Positions 8,109 through 17,245 are shown, counted from the first letter of the stretch. The stretch: 64,000 bases of DNA from HXMU1420-2 sp017643305 (GCA_965217135.1 OZ244249.1:930001-994000); one strand, 5' to 3'. Notes: generated by a model not told the origin, from the letters alone. Translations and numbers: made by a program.

Positions 8109-9035
8109 CTAGCGGGGGCTTCGGTCCCGTGCGGCCATTTCGCTCAGTAGTTCGAATTTCACGCGTGTCGCGCTGACCTGCCGATAGAACGCGATGAGGA
8201 ATGTGGTTGGCCCCTGTAGCCGGGCCAGCCCAGCTGTCGCGGCCACCACGGTGCCCACGTCCGTGCGCCCATCGATCACCAGCCAACCGCCCATCAGCAG
8301 CACGGCCACCGTACCGCCGCCGCTGAGCGCGCTGATCACGAATTTGGTGCTCAGCTTCCAGACAAACATTCTGCGCCGAGTTTCATAGATCCGGTCAAAG
8401 TCCTCAATCACCGATTGGCTGACGGTCCGAAGCTCAGAGCCCAGCACCGCATCGGTCGACTTGCGCAGCACGTGCACCCGTTCCGCCACCAGCCGGTTGA
8501 CCTGCTTTTGTGTCAGAAGCACCAGGAATGCTTGCGGCGTGATGATGCACAGTGCGAGCAGGCCCAGGCCGGGCTGTGACGCAGCTATGAAGCTGACAAC
8601 AGATATTAGCGTGCCGATCTGCACAACAGGGTCGGAAAACGCACCACCGGTGAATTTGCCCAGCTCCTCGGCCTCAGCCGAAATCATGGTGGCAAGAGTA
8701 CCTTCCTTAAGGTCTTGCCGATCCCCTTTGAACTTTTCAACCGCGTTTTCGTAGATCCGGGCTCTCAAAAACCGGATCGTGTCTTCGCCCAGTGTGCCGG
8801 ATCGGAAGCCCAGCACCCATTTGAAACCGAGGCTCAGCAGGATCAACGCGAACATCTCTATGCATAGACGCAGCAGTTCATAGTGATCTGCACTGCGGTC
8901 AGACAAATGGTTGACGATGTCTTTTTGGTATTCCAGCGGAACCGCTGCCAACCCGGCAATGATGACTGACAGGATGATCAGAACGATCTGTCGCTGCCAG
9001 CTGATCCGCCAGATCGCTGAATACATCCGGAACAT
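8109..9035 (-). CDS. ABC exporter-type transmembrane domain protein without ATPase domain
   Basis: The roughly 308-residue protein has the fold pattern of an ABC type-1 exporter membrane domain: several hydrophobic helices (IVLIILSVIIAGLAAVPLE, LCIEMFALILLSLGF, LLALCIITPQAFLVLL, GGTVAVLLMGGWLVIDG) with the long cytoplasmic loops between them. It stops where a nucleotide-binding domain would begin. There is no Walker A, signature or Walker B sequence in it or in a neighbouring frame. The ATG at 9035 is preferred; a TTG at 9062 would add nine residues. Neighbours are efp (convergent) and ygfZ (upstream, same strand), neither a transporter ATPase. Whether it pairs with an ATPase encoded elsewhere or has another role is unknown. 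Confidence 0.72.
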   Translation of the reverse strand: MFRMYSAIWRISWQRQIVLIILSVIIAGLAAVPLEYQKDIVNHLSDRSADHYELLRLCIEMFALILLSLGFKWVLGFRSGTLGEDTIRFLRARIYENAVEKFKGDRQDLKEGTLATMISAEAEELGKFTGGAFSDPVVQIGTLISVVSFIAASQPGLGLLALCIITPQAFLVLLTQKQVNRLVAERVHVLRKSTDAVLGSELRTVSQSVIEDFDRIYETRRRMFVWKLSTKFVISALSGGGTVAVLLMGGWLVIDGRTDVGTVVAATAGLARLQGPTTFLIAFYRQVSATRVKFELLSEMAARDRSPR

Positions 9036-9100
9036 GGGCCCCTCCGCCGTGGTCTGGACCAAGGGTGGCCCGCCGAGGGCACAAGTGCAAGCTGGTGTCG

Positions 9101-9835
9101 TTATTCAGCCCGCATCGCAACACCATCGGCTGTCATGTCTTCGGAGATCCGGTCGAACCGCAGATAGGCAATGCCGCGTCCGCCGCTTTGGGTAAACACG
9201 GTGCCTACAGGTTTTTCGCCAGACAGGATCGATGTGCCAACCGGGACCGGCGCGTCCAGAGACACCTGCCGCAGACCTTTGCGCAGTTCAGTTTTGTGTT
9301 TCATCCGCGCGGTGACTTCCTGCCCGACGTAGCAGCCCTTACGAAAATCCACACCATTCAGCGCTTCGAACCCAGCTTCCAGAATATAACTGTCTTCGCC
9401 CAGCTCGATGCCGCATTCGGGAATGCAATGCGCCACGCGGATCGCGTCCCAATCGGTACCGTCGTCAGACTCGGGGGCATTGGAATACATGCGCCAGCCC
9501 ATGTCGGGGTGCCGGGGATCGGCATATGCGCCATCGGGTGGTGTACCGGTGCCGCGCTGCAGGTGCCGCCCACTTTCGGAAATCGTCACTTTGGCGCGTA
9601 GCTTGTACATGGTCAGCCGCTTGATGGTGGCATCGGCTGCAGCTTCGGGCAGATCCAGCAGAACACTGTGGCCATCCAGAGCCAGGAAAAAGTCGGTCAG
9701 GAACTTGCCCTGAGGCGTCAGCAAAGCGGCGTAAACCAACCCGTCATCCAGCCCTGCCACGTCATTTGTGACCAGATCCTGCAGAAACTTCCGGGTATCT
9801 GGCCCCTCAAGCCGCATAATCCGACGGTTCGACAT
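9101..9835 (-). CDS. ygfZ: Folate-binding YgfZ/IBA57-type iron-sulfur cluster repair protein
   Basis: The protein belongs to the GcvT-like YgfZ family, which uses tetrahydrofolate to maintain certain Fe-S enzymes. The signature K-G-C-Y-V-G-Q-E (FRKGCYVGQEVTARM) lies near residue 170, with the N-terminal FLQDLVTNDVAGL segment that matches GcvT-type folds and TPQGKFLTDFF shortly after. The frame is open far upstream, but the ATG at 9835 gives the normal N-terminus (MSNRRIMRLEGPD); the upstream extension is arginine/proline-rich antisense sequence of the neighbouring glycosyltransferase. Length about 244 aa, normal for this lineage. Confidence 0.88.
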   Translation of the reverse strand: MSNRRIMRLEGPDTRKFLQDLVTNDVAGLDDGLVYAALLTPQGKFLTDFFLALDGHSVLLDLPEAAADATIKRLTMYKLRAKVTISESGRHLQRGTGTPPDGAYADPRHPDMGWRMYSNAPESDDGTDWDAIRVAHCIPECGIELGEDSYILEAGFEALNGVDFRKGCYVGQEVTARMKHKTELRKGLRQVSLDAPVPVGTSILSGEKPVGTVFTQSGGRGIAYLRFDRISEDMTADGVAMRAE

Positions 9836-9903
9836 ATTGCTGCTCCTTGCACGATCTTCTGGGTGATATATTGAATATTCCCGAATTGAACAGGGGCACC
9901 AAC

Positions 9904-10584
9904 GTGACCGCTTCACTTTCCATCGTGGTTCCGACGCTGAACGCAGAACTTCATCTGCCCGGCTGTCTGAGCGTTCTGGTCGAAGGTGTTCTGGGCGGTC
10001 TGGTGCGCGAATTGATCGTGTCGGATGGCGGATCGGACGACCAGACCCTGGAGATCGCAGACAACGCCGGGGCACTGATCGTGCGCGGAGCCGCGTCGCG
10101 CGGGGCGCAGTTGCGGCGCGGGGCGGATGCCGCGCGGGGGGATTGGTTGCTATTCCTGCATGCCGATACGGTGTTGGACGTGGAATGGTCACTGGCCGTG
10201 GGAGAACACCTGCGGAACCAGACCTGCCCGGCCTATTTTCCGCTGGCGTTTGATCAGTCGGGTTTGTTTCCGTGGACATTTGCTGGCTGGGCAAATCTGC
10301 GGTCGCAAGCGTTTGGCCTGCCTTATGGTGATCAGGGGTTGCTGGTGTCCCGGGCCGATTATGACCGCGTTGGCGGCTTTCCGGACCAGCCCTTGATGGA
10401 GGATGTGGCGATTGCCCGCGCATTGGGACGGCCGCTGATGGCGCTCAGCGGCCGTGCCGTGACCGGGGCGGACCGATATCGCCGGGCCGGGTGGGTGCGG
10501 CGCGGGATACGCAACCAGTGGACCTTGATACGGTATTTCGCCGGGGCTGATCCTGCGGCTCTGGAGGCCGCTTATCGGCGCTAG
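9904..10584 (+). CDS. Family 2 glycosyltransferase (TIGR04283-like)
   Basis: A GT-A fold glycosyltransferase of about 226 residues. The nucleotide-sugar site is visible as SIVVPTLNAELHLPG with IVSDGGSDDQT, and the metal-binding region as LLFLHADTVLD. The later LPYGDQGLLVSR and QPLMEDVAIA motifs match the group annotated as TIGR04283, some members of which sit in arsenosugar clusters; no arsenic genes are present here, so the acceptor is not known. The GTG at 9904 behind CAGGGGCACC is chosen; the longer frame from 9847 would add a non-homologous leader. It is divergent from ygfZ. Confidence 0.8.
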   Translation: MTASLSIVVPTLNAELHLPGCLSVLVEGVLGGLVRELIVSDGGSDDQTLEIADNAGALIVRGAASRGAQLRRGADAARGDWLLFLHADTVLDVEWSLAVGEHLRNQTCPAYFPLAFDQSGLFPWTFAGWANLRSQAFGLPYGDQGLLVSRADYDRVGGFPDQPLMEDVAIARALGRPLMALSGRAVTGADRYRRAGWVRRGIRNQWTLIRYFAGADPAALEAAYRR

Positions 10585-10626
10585 GCGTGTTGATTTCAGA
10601 TCGTGCCGGGTTTCTTAAGGTGTGAT

Positions 10627-12486
10627 CTAGCCGAACAGACGGCGCGTTAGGCGGCCCAGCCAGTTCGGTTGAACCGCAGCTGCTTCGGGCGCGTTCCGCG
10701 CAATGGCCAAGGCGCTGGCGGTATCGACCAGCGTTTTGCCGTCCTGGAATTGCAGGCGATAGAGATCGGCATAGATCCCACCGCGTTCGAGCAATTCGTC
10801 ATGCGTGCCTTCATCCACAACCTGGCCGCGGTCCATCACCACGATCTTGTCCGCGTTGCGGATGGTACTGAGCCGGTGGGCGATGACCAGCGTGGTGCGC
10901 CCGCCCGACAGCTTATCCAGCGCCGATTGCACCACCTTTTCCGACTGTGCATCGAGCGCGCTGGTGGCTTCGTCCAGCAGCAGTACGGGCGTGTCACGTA
11001 GCAGGGCACGGGCGATCACAACGCGCTGGCGTTGGCCACCGGACAGGGCCGAACCACGCGGGCCCACTTCAGTTTCCAGCCCAGCTTCGAGCTTGGTCAG
11101 GAAATCCGAAACATGAGCCGCGTCCAGCACCTGATCCAACTGGTCCTTGGCCACATCGGTCCGTCCCAGCAGCACGTTTTCGCGTAGGGTTTCGTCGAAC
11201 AGCAACGCTTCCTGGCTGACCACGGAAAACAGGTCGCGCAGGTCTTCCAGCGACATCGCGCGGGCTTCAACGCCGCCGATGGAGACAGTGCCTTCCTGTG
11301 GATCGACCAGCCGGGTCAAGACGTTGAAGATAGTGGATTTGCCTGCACCTGAAGCCCCCACCAGTGCGGTTGTCTTACCAGCCTCGGCCGTGATCGACAG
11401 GCCGTTCAGTACCTGGGTGTCGCCATAGCGAAGCGTGACGTTGTCCAGCCGCACATCCGGCAGACCGGTTGGGGCAGCGACGGGATTGGCGGGAGAGGTC
11501 AGACGGATTGGCGCATCCAGCAGATCCTTGATCCGCTCCATTGCGGCGGCGGCCACTTGCCAGAGTCCGCTGATATTACCAAGTCGGCGCAACGGTTCAA
11601 AGGCCAGACCCATCGCGGTGAAAAAGCTCATGAACTGACCAACAGTTTTTTCACCAGAGGCAATTTCGCCGCCGCCATAAACCAGAACAGCCAGAAACCC
11701 GAGCCCAGCCATGAGATCCATTAGCCCAGGGATGGAGGCGGAGCCGACGGTTGCCCGCACTTCGCGTTGGATGAAATCTTCTGTTTTATCAGCGTATTGC
11801 TTCTGCTGATACGACTCCAGCCCGTTCAGTTTGATCGGGACGATACCGTGAAACACCTCATCCAGCCGGGTGGCCAGCGTCGCGCCCAAGTCGCGGGCGG
11901 ACCGGGCCTGTTTTCTCACAAATTTCTGAACTACGGCAATGGGCAGGAACAGAACCGGCAGCCCGATCAGCGTGACCAGCGTCCAGCGCCAGTCGATGCT
12001 AATGGCCACGCCCATCAGGGCGATCAGCGCAATCGCGTCGCGCCCGGCCCCGGTGATGACTGCCCGCCAGACATCATTAATGGCATTCACGTCCATCTGG
12101 ACCCGCTGGATCAGGAAGCCCGGCGGATGCACGTGGTGGAAGGCACCATCTTGTTTCATCGCGCGCGCCAGAAGATCGAACCGCAGCGCGGCGGCAGTGC
12201 GCAGCGAAATGCGCGCCATGATGGCCTGTTGAACCACGCCGGAGACAGCACGCAGTATGAAGATGCCCATCACCGCCATGCCCACCTGCGCGATGGCCCC
12301 GGTGTCGCCACCCACAAACACATCGTCGAACATCGGGCGCATCATATAACTCAGCGCACCCAGCGTGGATCCTTCGAGCGTCATAAATAGCAGCGCCAAC
12401 AGGAGCCAGCCGATGTGCTTGTGCAGGTAGTCCTTCCACAACCATAGCAGCAATTCCTTGCTTGTGGCTTCGGGCCCCTGTGTCAT
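10627..12486 (-). CDS. MsbA-like ABC exporter, fused membrane and ATPase domains
   Basis: A 619-residue half-transporter that would work as a homodimer. Residues about 20-320 form six membrane helices (WLLLALLFMTLEGSTLGAL, VITGAGRDAIALIALMGVAI and others). Residues about 345-590 form the ATPase, with Walker A GASGAGKS, signature LSGGQRQR, Walker B VLLLDEATSALD and H-loop LVIAHRLSTI. The pattern is closest to lipid A/phospholipid flippases of the MsbA type; a different hydrophobic substrate is possible. The start overlaps the stop of the upstream phosphatase gene (12483-13163) by 4 bp, so the two are translationally coupled. Confidence 0.87.
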   Translation of the reverse strand: MTQGPEATSKELLLWLWKDYLHKHIGWLLLALLFMTLEGSTLGALSYMMRPMFDDVFVGGDTGAIAQVGMAVMGIFILRAVSGVVQQAIMARISLRTAAALRFDLLARAMKQDGAFHHVHPPGFLIQRVQMDVNAINDVWRAVITGAGRDAIALIALMGVAISIDWRWTLVTLIGLPVLFLPIAVVQKFVRKQARSARDLGATLATRLDEVFHGIVPIKLNGLESYQQKQYADKTEDFIQREVRATVGSASIPGLMDLMAGLGFLAVLVYGGGEIASGEKTVGQFMSFFTAMGLAFEPLRRLGNISGLWQVAAAAMERIKDLLDAPIRLTSPANPVAAPTGLPDVRLDNVTLRYGDTQVLNGLSITAEAGKTTALVGASGAGKSTIFNVLTRLVDPQEGTVSIGGVEARAMSLEDLRDLFSVVSQEALLFDETLRENVLLGRTDVAKDQLDQVLDAAHVSDFLTKLEAGLETEVGPRGSALSGGQRQRVVIARALLRDTPVLLLDEATSALDAQSEKVVQSALDKLSGGRTTLVIAHRLSTIRNADKIVVMDRGQVVDEGTHDELLERGGIYADLYRLQFQDGKTLVDTASALAIARNAPEAAAVQPNWLGRLTRRLFG

Positions 12487-13163
12487 CCCAGCAGGCTCCA
12501 GCCCTTGAACCCGGCCTGTATTGCGGGTCGGTCATATTCGTTGCGCACCCAGTCTTCGAACAAGAGAGGCGACCGCGCATTGCGTTCGGCATATACGTCC
12601 AGCATGTGGTCCAGAATCCCAACATGACTGTTGCGGATATGCAGATAGCGGGGCGACAGCATGCGGCGGGCTCGTTCCACTGGTTCGCCTTCCATTACCA
12701 TCAGCCAGATCGCCGAGGCCAGCCCGGCGCGGTCGGCGCCGGATTTGCAATGCATCACAAACGGGCGTTCTATACGCCGGAACACGGCAATCAGGTTCAA
12801 CAGCTCTTCCTGCGTGGCAGTGGCGCGGGCCTGCATCGACGTAGCGTGCAAGGTCAGCCCCAGTTCCTCGCAACTTTGCAGCTCCGTTAAGTAATGCGCC
12901 GTATCGCTGGCCCCGCGCAGGGTCAGGACCGTATTGATCCCGCGGGCCTTGATGCGTGCGAGCCGCCCATGTGGAGGCTGGTTCGACCGATACACGCCTG
13001 GAGCGACCTGGTGAAAATTGGTCCAGACGGTCCGCAGAAAAGCGTGGTCGAAAAAGTTGTTATACACCCATGCCTTGCGTTCATTCCCAGGCACGGTCGG
13101 GTCCACGTTGTAATGTGCGCGAATGCGCCCTTCCAGGCGGACAATTTCTTTGGCGAGGCCCAT
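12483..13163 (-). CDS. Cysteine-based dual-specificity/tyrosine phosphatase-like protein
   Basis: The 226-residue protein carries the P-loop C-X5-R active site as HCKSGADRAG near residue 140, with a plausible general acid in the preceding loop and an N-terminal substrate-fold APGVYRSNQPPHGRL. The family removes phosphate from protein tyrosine/serine or, in several bacterial cases, from lipids or phosphoinositides. Its ATGA overlap with the MsbA-like exporter gene suggests that the two act together, perhaps on lipid or envelope substrates; that is inference from coupling only. Start at the ATG of MGLAKEIVRLEG; a CDS begins divergently about 140 bp away. Confidence 0.8.
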   Translation of the reverse strand: MGLAKEIVRLEGRIRAHYNVDPTVPGNERKAWVYNNFFDHAFLRTVWTNFHQVAPGVYRSNQPPHGRLARIKARGINTVLTLRGASDTAHYLTELQSCEELGLTLHATSMQARATATQEELLNLIAVFRRIERPFVMHCKSGADRAGLASAIWLMVMEGEPVERARRMLSPRYLHIRNSHVGILDHMLDVYAERNARSPLLFEDWVRNEYDRPAIQAGFKGWSLLG

Positions 13164-13305
13164 GCCAATCCTTTGTTCTGACCGTGCGCTGCCAGCCGCA
13201 GCCGCGCCGAAATAAAGTGTCGCGCCCGGCCATTCAAGGGACCGGATCAGATTGACGCGGCGTGGCAGGCAGCTAATTTACGCCTTGCTCTTACAGGAAC
13301 CAACC

Positions 13306-14514
13306 ATGACCGCCAATATCAGCCTTTCACAGGGTCGCGCCTATATGGCGATCCCCGGCCCATCTGTTATCCCCGATCAGGTGCTGCAGGCCATGCATCG
13401 CCCGGCGCCGAATATCTATGCCGGTGAGCTGGTGGAGCTGACCCACAGCCTGGTCCCGGATCTGGCTGCGGTGGCGCGCACATCCGGCAGTACCGCGATC
13501 TACATTGGCAATGGGCATGCGGCGTGGGAAGCAGCACTTGCCAACACGGTTGCGCCCGGTGAAAAGGTGCTGGTCCCCGCCACAGGACGGTTCGGACATG
13601 GCTGGGCGGATATCGCTCAGGGGCTGGGGATCGAGACCGAGATCATCGATTTCGGCAAATCCAAACCGTGGGATGCCGACCGCGTGGCTGAAGCCCTGAG
13701 GTCGGATAAGGGGCATGAGATAAAGGCCATCCTTGCGGTGCATGTGGATACGTCCAGTTCGGTCAAGAATGACATCACGGCGTTGCGCGCGGTTCTGGAC
13801 GAAGTCGGGCATCCCGCGCTCCTGATGGCAGATTGCATTGCCTCGCTGGGCTGTGACCGGTTCGAAATGGATGCCTGGGGCGTCGATGTGACCGTGACGG
13901 GCTGCCAGAAGGGCCTGATGGTCCCACCTGGCATGTCCTTCGTGTTCTTCAACGACAAGGCGCAGGCGAAACGGGCCACCATGCCGCTTGTCAGCCGGTA
14001 CTGGGACTGGGAACCGCGTGCGAATCCGGAAGAGTACTACCAACATTTCGCAGGCACCGCGCCGACGAATCACCTGTATGGTCTGCGCTGCGCCTTGGAC
14101 ATGATCCATGGCGAAGGAATGGATCATGTCTGGGCCCGGCATGAACGGCTCGCTCTTGCTGTCTGGGCCGCGTGTGAGGTCTGGGGCAGCGAGGGGCCGT
14201 TGAAACTGAACGTCGAGGACCCCGATCACCGTTCCTGCGCCGTGACCGCGCTGCGCATCGGAGCGCCCTTGGGCACGGCGCTGCGGGAATGGACCGAACA
14301 GAACCTCAACCTGACGCTGGGAATCGGGTTGGGCATGGCGGAACCGGGTGATCCGTCGTGGCACGGGTTTTTCCGCTTGGGTCATATGGGCCATGTGAAC
14401 GGCCAGATGATCCTGGCATTGCTGGGTGGCATCGAAGCCGGCATGGCAGCGCTGGACATCCCGCGCGGTCGTGGCGCGGTGGACGCCGCAGCGGCGGTGA
14501 TTGCGGGGCAGTAA
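13306..14514 (+). CDS. Class V PLP-dependent aminotransferase (alanine/serine-glyoxylate type)
   Basis: A fold-type I PLP enzyme of 402 residues. The Schiff-base lysine lies in VTGCQKGLMVPPG near residue 203, after the cofactor-binding aspartate-containing MADCIASLGCD. N-terminal YMAIPGPSVIPDQVLQAM is the standard opening of alanine- and serine-glyoxylate aminotransferases, and NHLYGLRCALDMI and LGHMGHVNGQM near the end also fit. Substrates would be a small amino acid and glyoxylate, but the exact pair cannot be read. Other members act as pyridoxamine-pyruvate aminotransferases. The ATG at 13306 is chosen over the longer open frame from 13252. Confidence 0.82.
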   Translation: MTANISLSQGRAYMAIPGPSVIPDQVLQAMHRPAPNIYAGELVELTHSLVPDLAAVARTSGSTAIYIGNGHAAWEAALANTVAPGEKVLVPATGRFGHGWADIAQGLGIETEIIDFGKSKPWDADRVAEALRSDKGHEIKAILAVHVDTSSSVKNDITALRAVLDEVGHPALLMADCIASLGCDRFEMDAWGVDVTVTGCQKGLMVPPGMSFVFFNDKAQAKRATMPLVSRYWDWEPRANPEEYYQHFAGTAPTNHLYGLRCALDMIHGEGMDHVWARHERLALAVWAACEVWGSEGPLKLNVEDPDHRSCAVTALRIGAPLGTALREWTEQNLNLTLGIGLGMAEPGDPSWHGFFRLGHMGHVNGQMILALLGGIEAGMAALDIPRGRGAVDAAAAVIAGQ

Positions 14515-14520
14515 GGATGC

Positions 14521-14700
14521 TCAGCTGCGGCGCAGGGCCAGCCAGGTGATCCCCCGGTTGAGCCCGGCACTGATCAGCAGAACGGGTAGCAGCCCCCAAA
14601 GCCCCCATATCACCATGAAAACCCACATCAGGTTGACCCAACCCATAGTCAATGCCGCGTTGGTGTAATTAGGGGCGGGTTGCGGGTGACGCCGATCCAT
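14521..14700 (-). CDS. Small single-pass membrane protein, 59 aa
   Basis: A short frame from an ATG (MDRRHPQPAPNYTNAALTMG) that contains one hydrophobic segment of about 23 residues (WVFMVIWGLWGLLPVLLISAG) and ends with a basic tail LALRRS. It sits between a class V aminotransferase and the HisC-like gene on the same strand as the latter. The layout (proline-rich head, one transmembrane segment) resembles small hypothetical proteins common in Rhodobacteraceae; no function is known. Confidence 0.6.
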   Translation of the reverse strand: MDRRHPQPAPNYTNAALTMGWVNLMWVFMVIWGLWGLLPVLLISAGLNRGITWLALRRS

Positions 14701-14780
14701 GCGCTGCTCCGTCTGGTCTGGGCATCGAGATTATCGCGGCTTTCGCGAAAGTCAGGCAGTTTTTGTGTCGACCTGCCGGC

Positions 14781-15884
14781 TCAGCGCAGCTCCGCCAACA
14801 CTTTTGGCAGCGCCGCCTCGAACGCGTCTAGGTCCGACCGAGTGCCCGCGCTGACCCGGATGCACCGGTTTTGTGGGGCGGCAAAGGGCATGCGGACAAA
14901 GATCCCGGCCGCAACCAGACCATCCATTACCGTCTTGGCAAACGTCCCGTCGCGGCCACAGTCGATGGTCACGAAATTGGTAGCAGAGGGCAGGGGGGCC
15001 AGTCCGTTTTCCCTTGCGATTAGAGAAATACGGTCGCGCGCGGTGGTGATTTCCTGTTGCACTTGGGTGATCCAAGCCTGATCTTCCAACGCGGCCAGCG
15101 CCCCGGCCTGCGCAATCCGCGTCATGCCGAAATGGTTACGCACCTTGTTGAACGCGGTGATCAATTCAGTCGCGCCCATGGCATAGCCAACGCGCGCCCC
15201 GGCCATTCCGTAGACCTTGGAGAAGGTCCGCATTCGCACAATGCGCGAATCTTCGATGTCCACCGGCACGGCCGTGCCTTCTGGGGCGCATTCCACATAG
15301 GCTTCGTCAAGCAGCAGCAGCGTGTTGGTGGGCAGGGCGTCCATTGCTTGAAGGATCTCTCGCCCACTGCGCCATGATCCCATTGGGTTGTCCGGATTGC
15401 ACAGATAGACCAGCTTGGCGTTGACCTCCGTCGCTTTGGCAAACAGTAAAGCAGGGTCCTGATGATCGCCGGTGTAAGGCACGGTGTGTAAATCGGCACC
15501 AAACCCTGCCACGTGGTAGTTGAAGGTCGGATAGGCACCCAGCGACGTGACAACCGCATCCGCCGGCCCTGCCAGCAAGCGCACGACATAGCCAAGCAGT
15601 CCGTCAATTCCTTCGCCTACCATGATGTTGCCGGGTTGCACGCCGTGATGCGCAGCCAACGCATGCACGAGATCATAGTTTTCCGGATCACCATATTGCC
15701 AGACATCGCCCGCTGCGGCCTTCATCGCCTCCACCGCACGAGGCGACGGGCCGAAAACGGATTCGTTAGCCCCGATTCGCGCAATGAACGGCGCGCCGCG
15801 GCTGCGTTCCTGGGCTTCGGGGCCCACAAAAGGGACAGTTTCGGGCAGGGAGGTGGCAAGCGGGGTGTAACGTGGTCCGGTCAT
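14781..15884 (-). CDS. Histidinol-phosphate aminotransferase-like enzyme
   Basis: A class I/II PLP aminotransferase of 367 residues. ANESVFGPSPRAVEAM near residue 38, YGDPENYDL, the aspartate in VYLCNPDNPMGSW, LLLDEAYVEC, and the lysine site RTFSKVYGMAGARVGYAMG are all in place, and the C-terminal CIRVSAGTRSDLDAF holds the substrate arginine. HisC catalyses the imidazole-acetol-phosphate step of histidine synthesis, but this subgroup also includes broad aromatic aminotransferases, and no other his gene is nearby. A gene symbol is therefore withheld. A run of small genes follows on the same strand. Confidence 0.82.
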   Translation of the reverse strand: MTGPRYTPLATSLPETVPFVGPEAQERSRGAPFIARIGANESVFGPSPRAVEAMKAAAGDVWQYGDPENYDLVHALAAHHGVQPGNIMVGEGIDGLLGYVVRLLAGPADAVVTSLGAYPTFNYHVAGFGADLHTVPYTGDHQDPALLFAKATEVNAKLVYLCNPDNPMGSWRSGREILQAMDALPTNTLLLLDEAYVECAPEGTAVPVDIEDSRIVRMRTFSKVYGMAGARVGYAMGATELITAFNKVRNHFGMTRIAQAGALAALEDQAWITQVQQEITTARDRISLIARENGLAPLPSATNFVTIDCGRDGTFAKTVMDGLVAAGIFVRMPFAAPQNRCIRVSAGTRSDLDAFEAALPKVLAELR

Positions 15885-15934
15885 ACCGCCACATAAACGT
15901 AGGCGGTTTTGGGCGGCAACCCTGTCTGTCGGGC

Positions 15935-16405
15935 CTATCTGTCAGGCCGTGTCAGGACAAAAGCCGCGCCGATCAACATCAAGGTCCCCTGTGCCATCAG
16001 CACCCAGACTGGCAGGCCCATTGCCAGACAGACCAGAAAGGTGACCAACATGACCCCGCAGGCAGTGTATTTGACCATGCGGGGAATGGCGCCAGTTGCC
16101 TCCCAATCAGCAATCATCGGACCAAAGGTGCGGTGTCCGGTGATCCAACGCCGCAGCATGGGCGACCCTTTGCTGAAACAGAACGCGGCCAGCAGCACCA
16201 ATGGCGTCGTCGGTAGGACTGGCAGGAAAATCCCGACAATACCCACGCCCAATGCCAACAGCCCCGCCAGGGTCCATAGCGGCCGCCAACTGGCGGGGGA
16301 AGAATACGTGTCGTGGGGCAATCGCGCCTCTCGCGTTTCCGGTTGAAATAGGGACGCGAACGTCAATTGCAAATTCGTGCCCCGACGTTGCGCTGGTCTC
16401 TCCAT
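15935..16405 (-). CDS. DUF454 (YbaN-family) inner membrane protein
   Basis: About 156 residues with the DUF454 signature GIFLPVLPTTPLVLLAA followed by FCFSKGSPMLRRWI and HRTFGPMIADWEATGAIPRM, and two to three membrane segments (LAGLLALGVGIVGIFLPV, GVMLVTFLVCLAMGLPVWV). Function is not established. The frame extends to 16495, but that part overlaps the divergent crotonase gene; ATG 16405 (MERPAQRRG) is the best supported start. The intergenic distance to the crotonase is about 50 bp. Confidence 0.82.
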   Translation of the reverse strand: MERPAQRRGTNLQLTFASLFQPETREARLPHDTYSSPASWRPLWTLAGLLALGVGIVGIFLPVLPTTPLVLLAAFCFSKGSPMLRRWITGHRTFGPMIADWEATGAIPRMVKYTACGVMLVTFLVCLAMGLPVWVLMAQGTLMLIGAAFVLTRPDR

Positions 16406-16453
16406 CAAGTTCAAGGCACCTTGCCAACAGCTACAGGATGAGGAGGTTTCAAC

Positions 16454-17236
16454 ATGTCCCGCGTATCGGTCGAGTATAAGGATCACATCGCGCACGTTAC
16501 CCTGACACGAGGGGACAAGATGAATGCGCTGGATAACAAGATGTTCGAAGCCATCGTCGCCGCCGGGCAGGAGGTTGCCGCATCGGATGCGCGCGCAGTC
16601 GTTTTGTCGGGTGAAGGCAAGAGCTTTTGCGCTGGGCTAGATCTGTCGAATTTTGCTTCTATGGGGCAGCGGGATCCGGGCGAATGGTTGCTGCCGCGTA
16701 CCCATGACGATGCGAATGGGTTGCAGGAAATCGCCATGATCTGGCGTCGTGTTCCGGTGCCCGTGATTGCCGCGCTGCAAGGCGTTGTCTTTGGTGGCGG
16801 TCTGCAACTGGCATTGGGCGCGGACATCCGGATTGCAGCGCCGGGGACGCGCATGTCGGTGATGGAGATGAAATGGGGTTTGGTGCCCGACCTGTCGGGC
16901 ATGGCGTTGCTGCCAAATGTGATGCGGTCGGACGTGCTCCGGTTGATGATCTACACCGCGATGGAGGTCGGCCCGGAACAAGCGGAACGCTGGGGGCTGA
17001 TCACGGAGATCAACGATGACCCTGTCGCACGGGCCACGGAACTGGCGGCCTCCATCGTGGACCGCAGCCCGTCGGCCATGCGGGCGGCCAAGCGGCTGAT
17101 CGAATTTGCAGAAGCCAACGACCAGGCAGACGTGCTTCTCCGCGAATCCGTTGAACAGGTGGAACTGATCGGCAAGCCTGACCAGATGGAAACCATTGCG
17201 GCTCAGATGCAGGGGCGCAAACCCAACTTCAAGTAA
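16454..17236 (+). CDS. Crotonase-family enoyl-CoA hydratase/isomerase
   Basis: A CoA-binding protein of 260 residues. The oxyanion-hole strand GEGKSFCAGLDLSNF and the second one FGGGLQLALGADIRIA are present. The catalytic-region MEMKWGLVPDLSGMALL has the glutamate equivalent but lacks a clear second acidic pair, so hydratase and isomerase activities cannot be told apart. The start ATG is preceded by GAGGAG at a good distance. It stands alone between a DUF454 gene (divergent) and upp, without other beta-oxidation genes. A second, distinct crotonase is at 55095-55862. Confidence 0.87.
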   Translation: MSRVSVEYKDHIAHVTLTRGDKMNALDNKMFEAIVAAGQEVAASDARAVVLSGEGKSFCAGLDLSNFASMGQRDPGEWLLPRTHDDANGLQEIAMIWRRVPVPVIAALQGVVFGGGLQLALGADIRIAAPGTRMSVMEMKWGLVPDLSGMALLPNVMRSDVLRLMIYTAMEVGPEQAERWGLITEINDDPVARATELAASIVDRSPSAMRAAKRLIEFAEANDQADVLLRESVEQVELIGKPDQMETIAAQMQGRKPNFK

Positions 17237-17245
17237 TGTGCGTGG

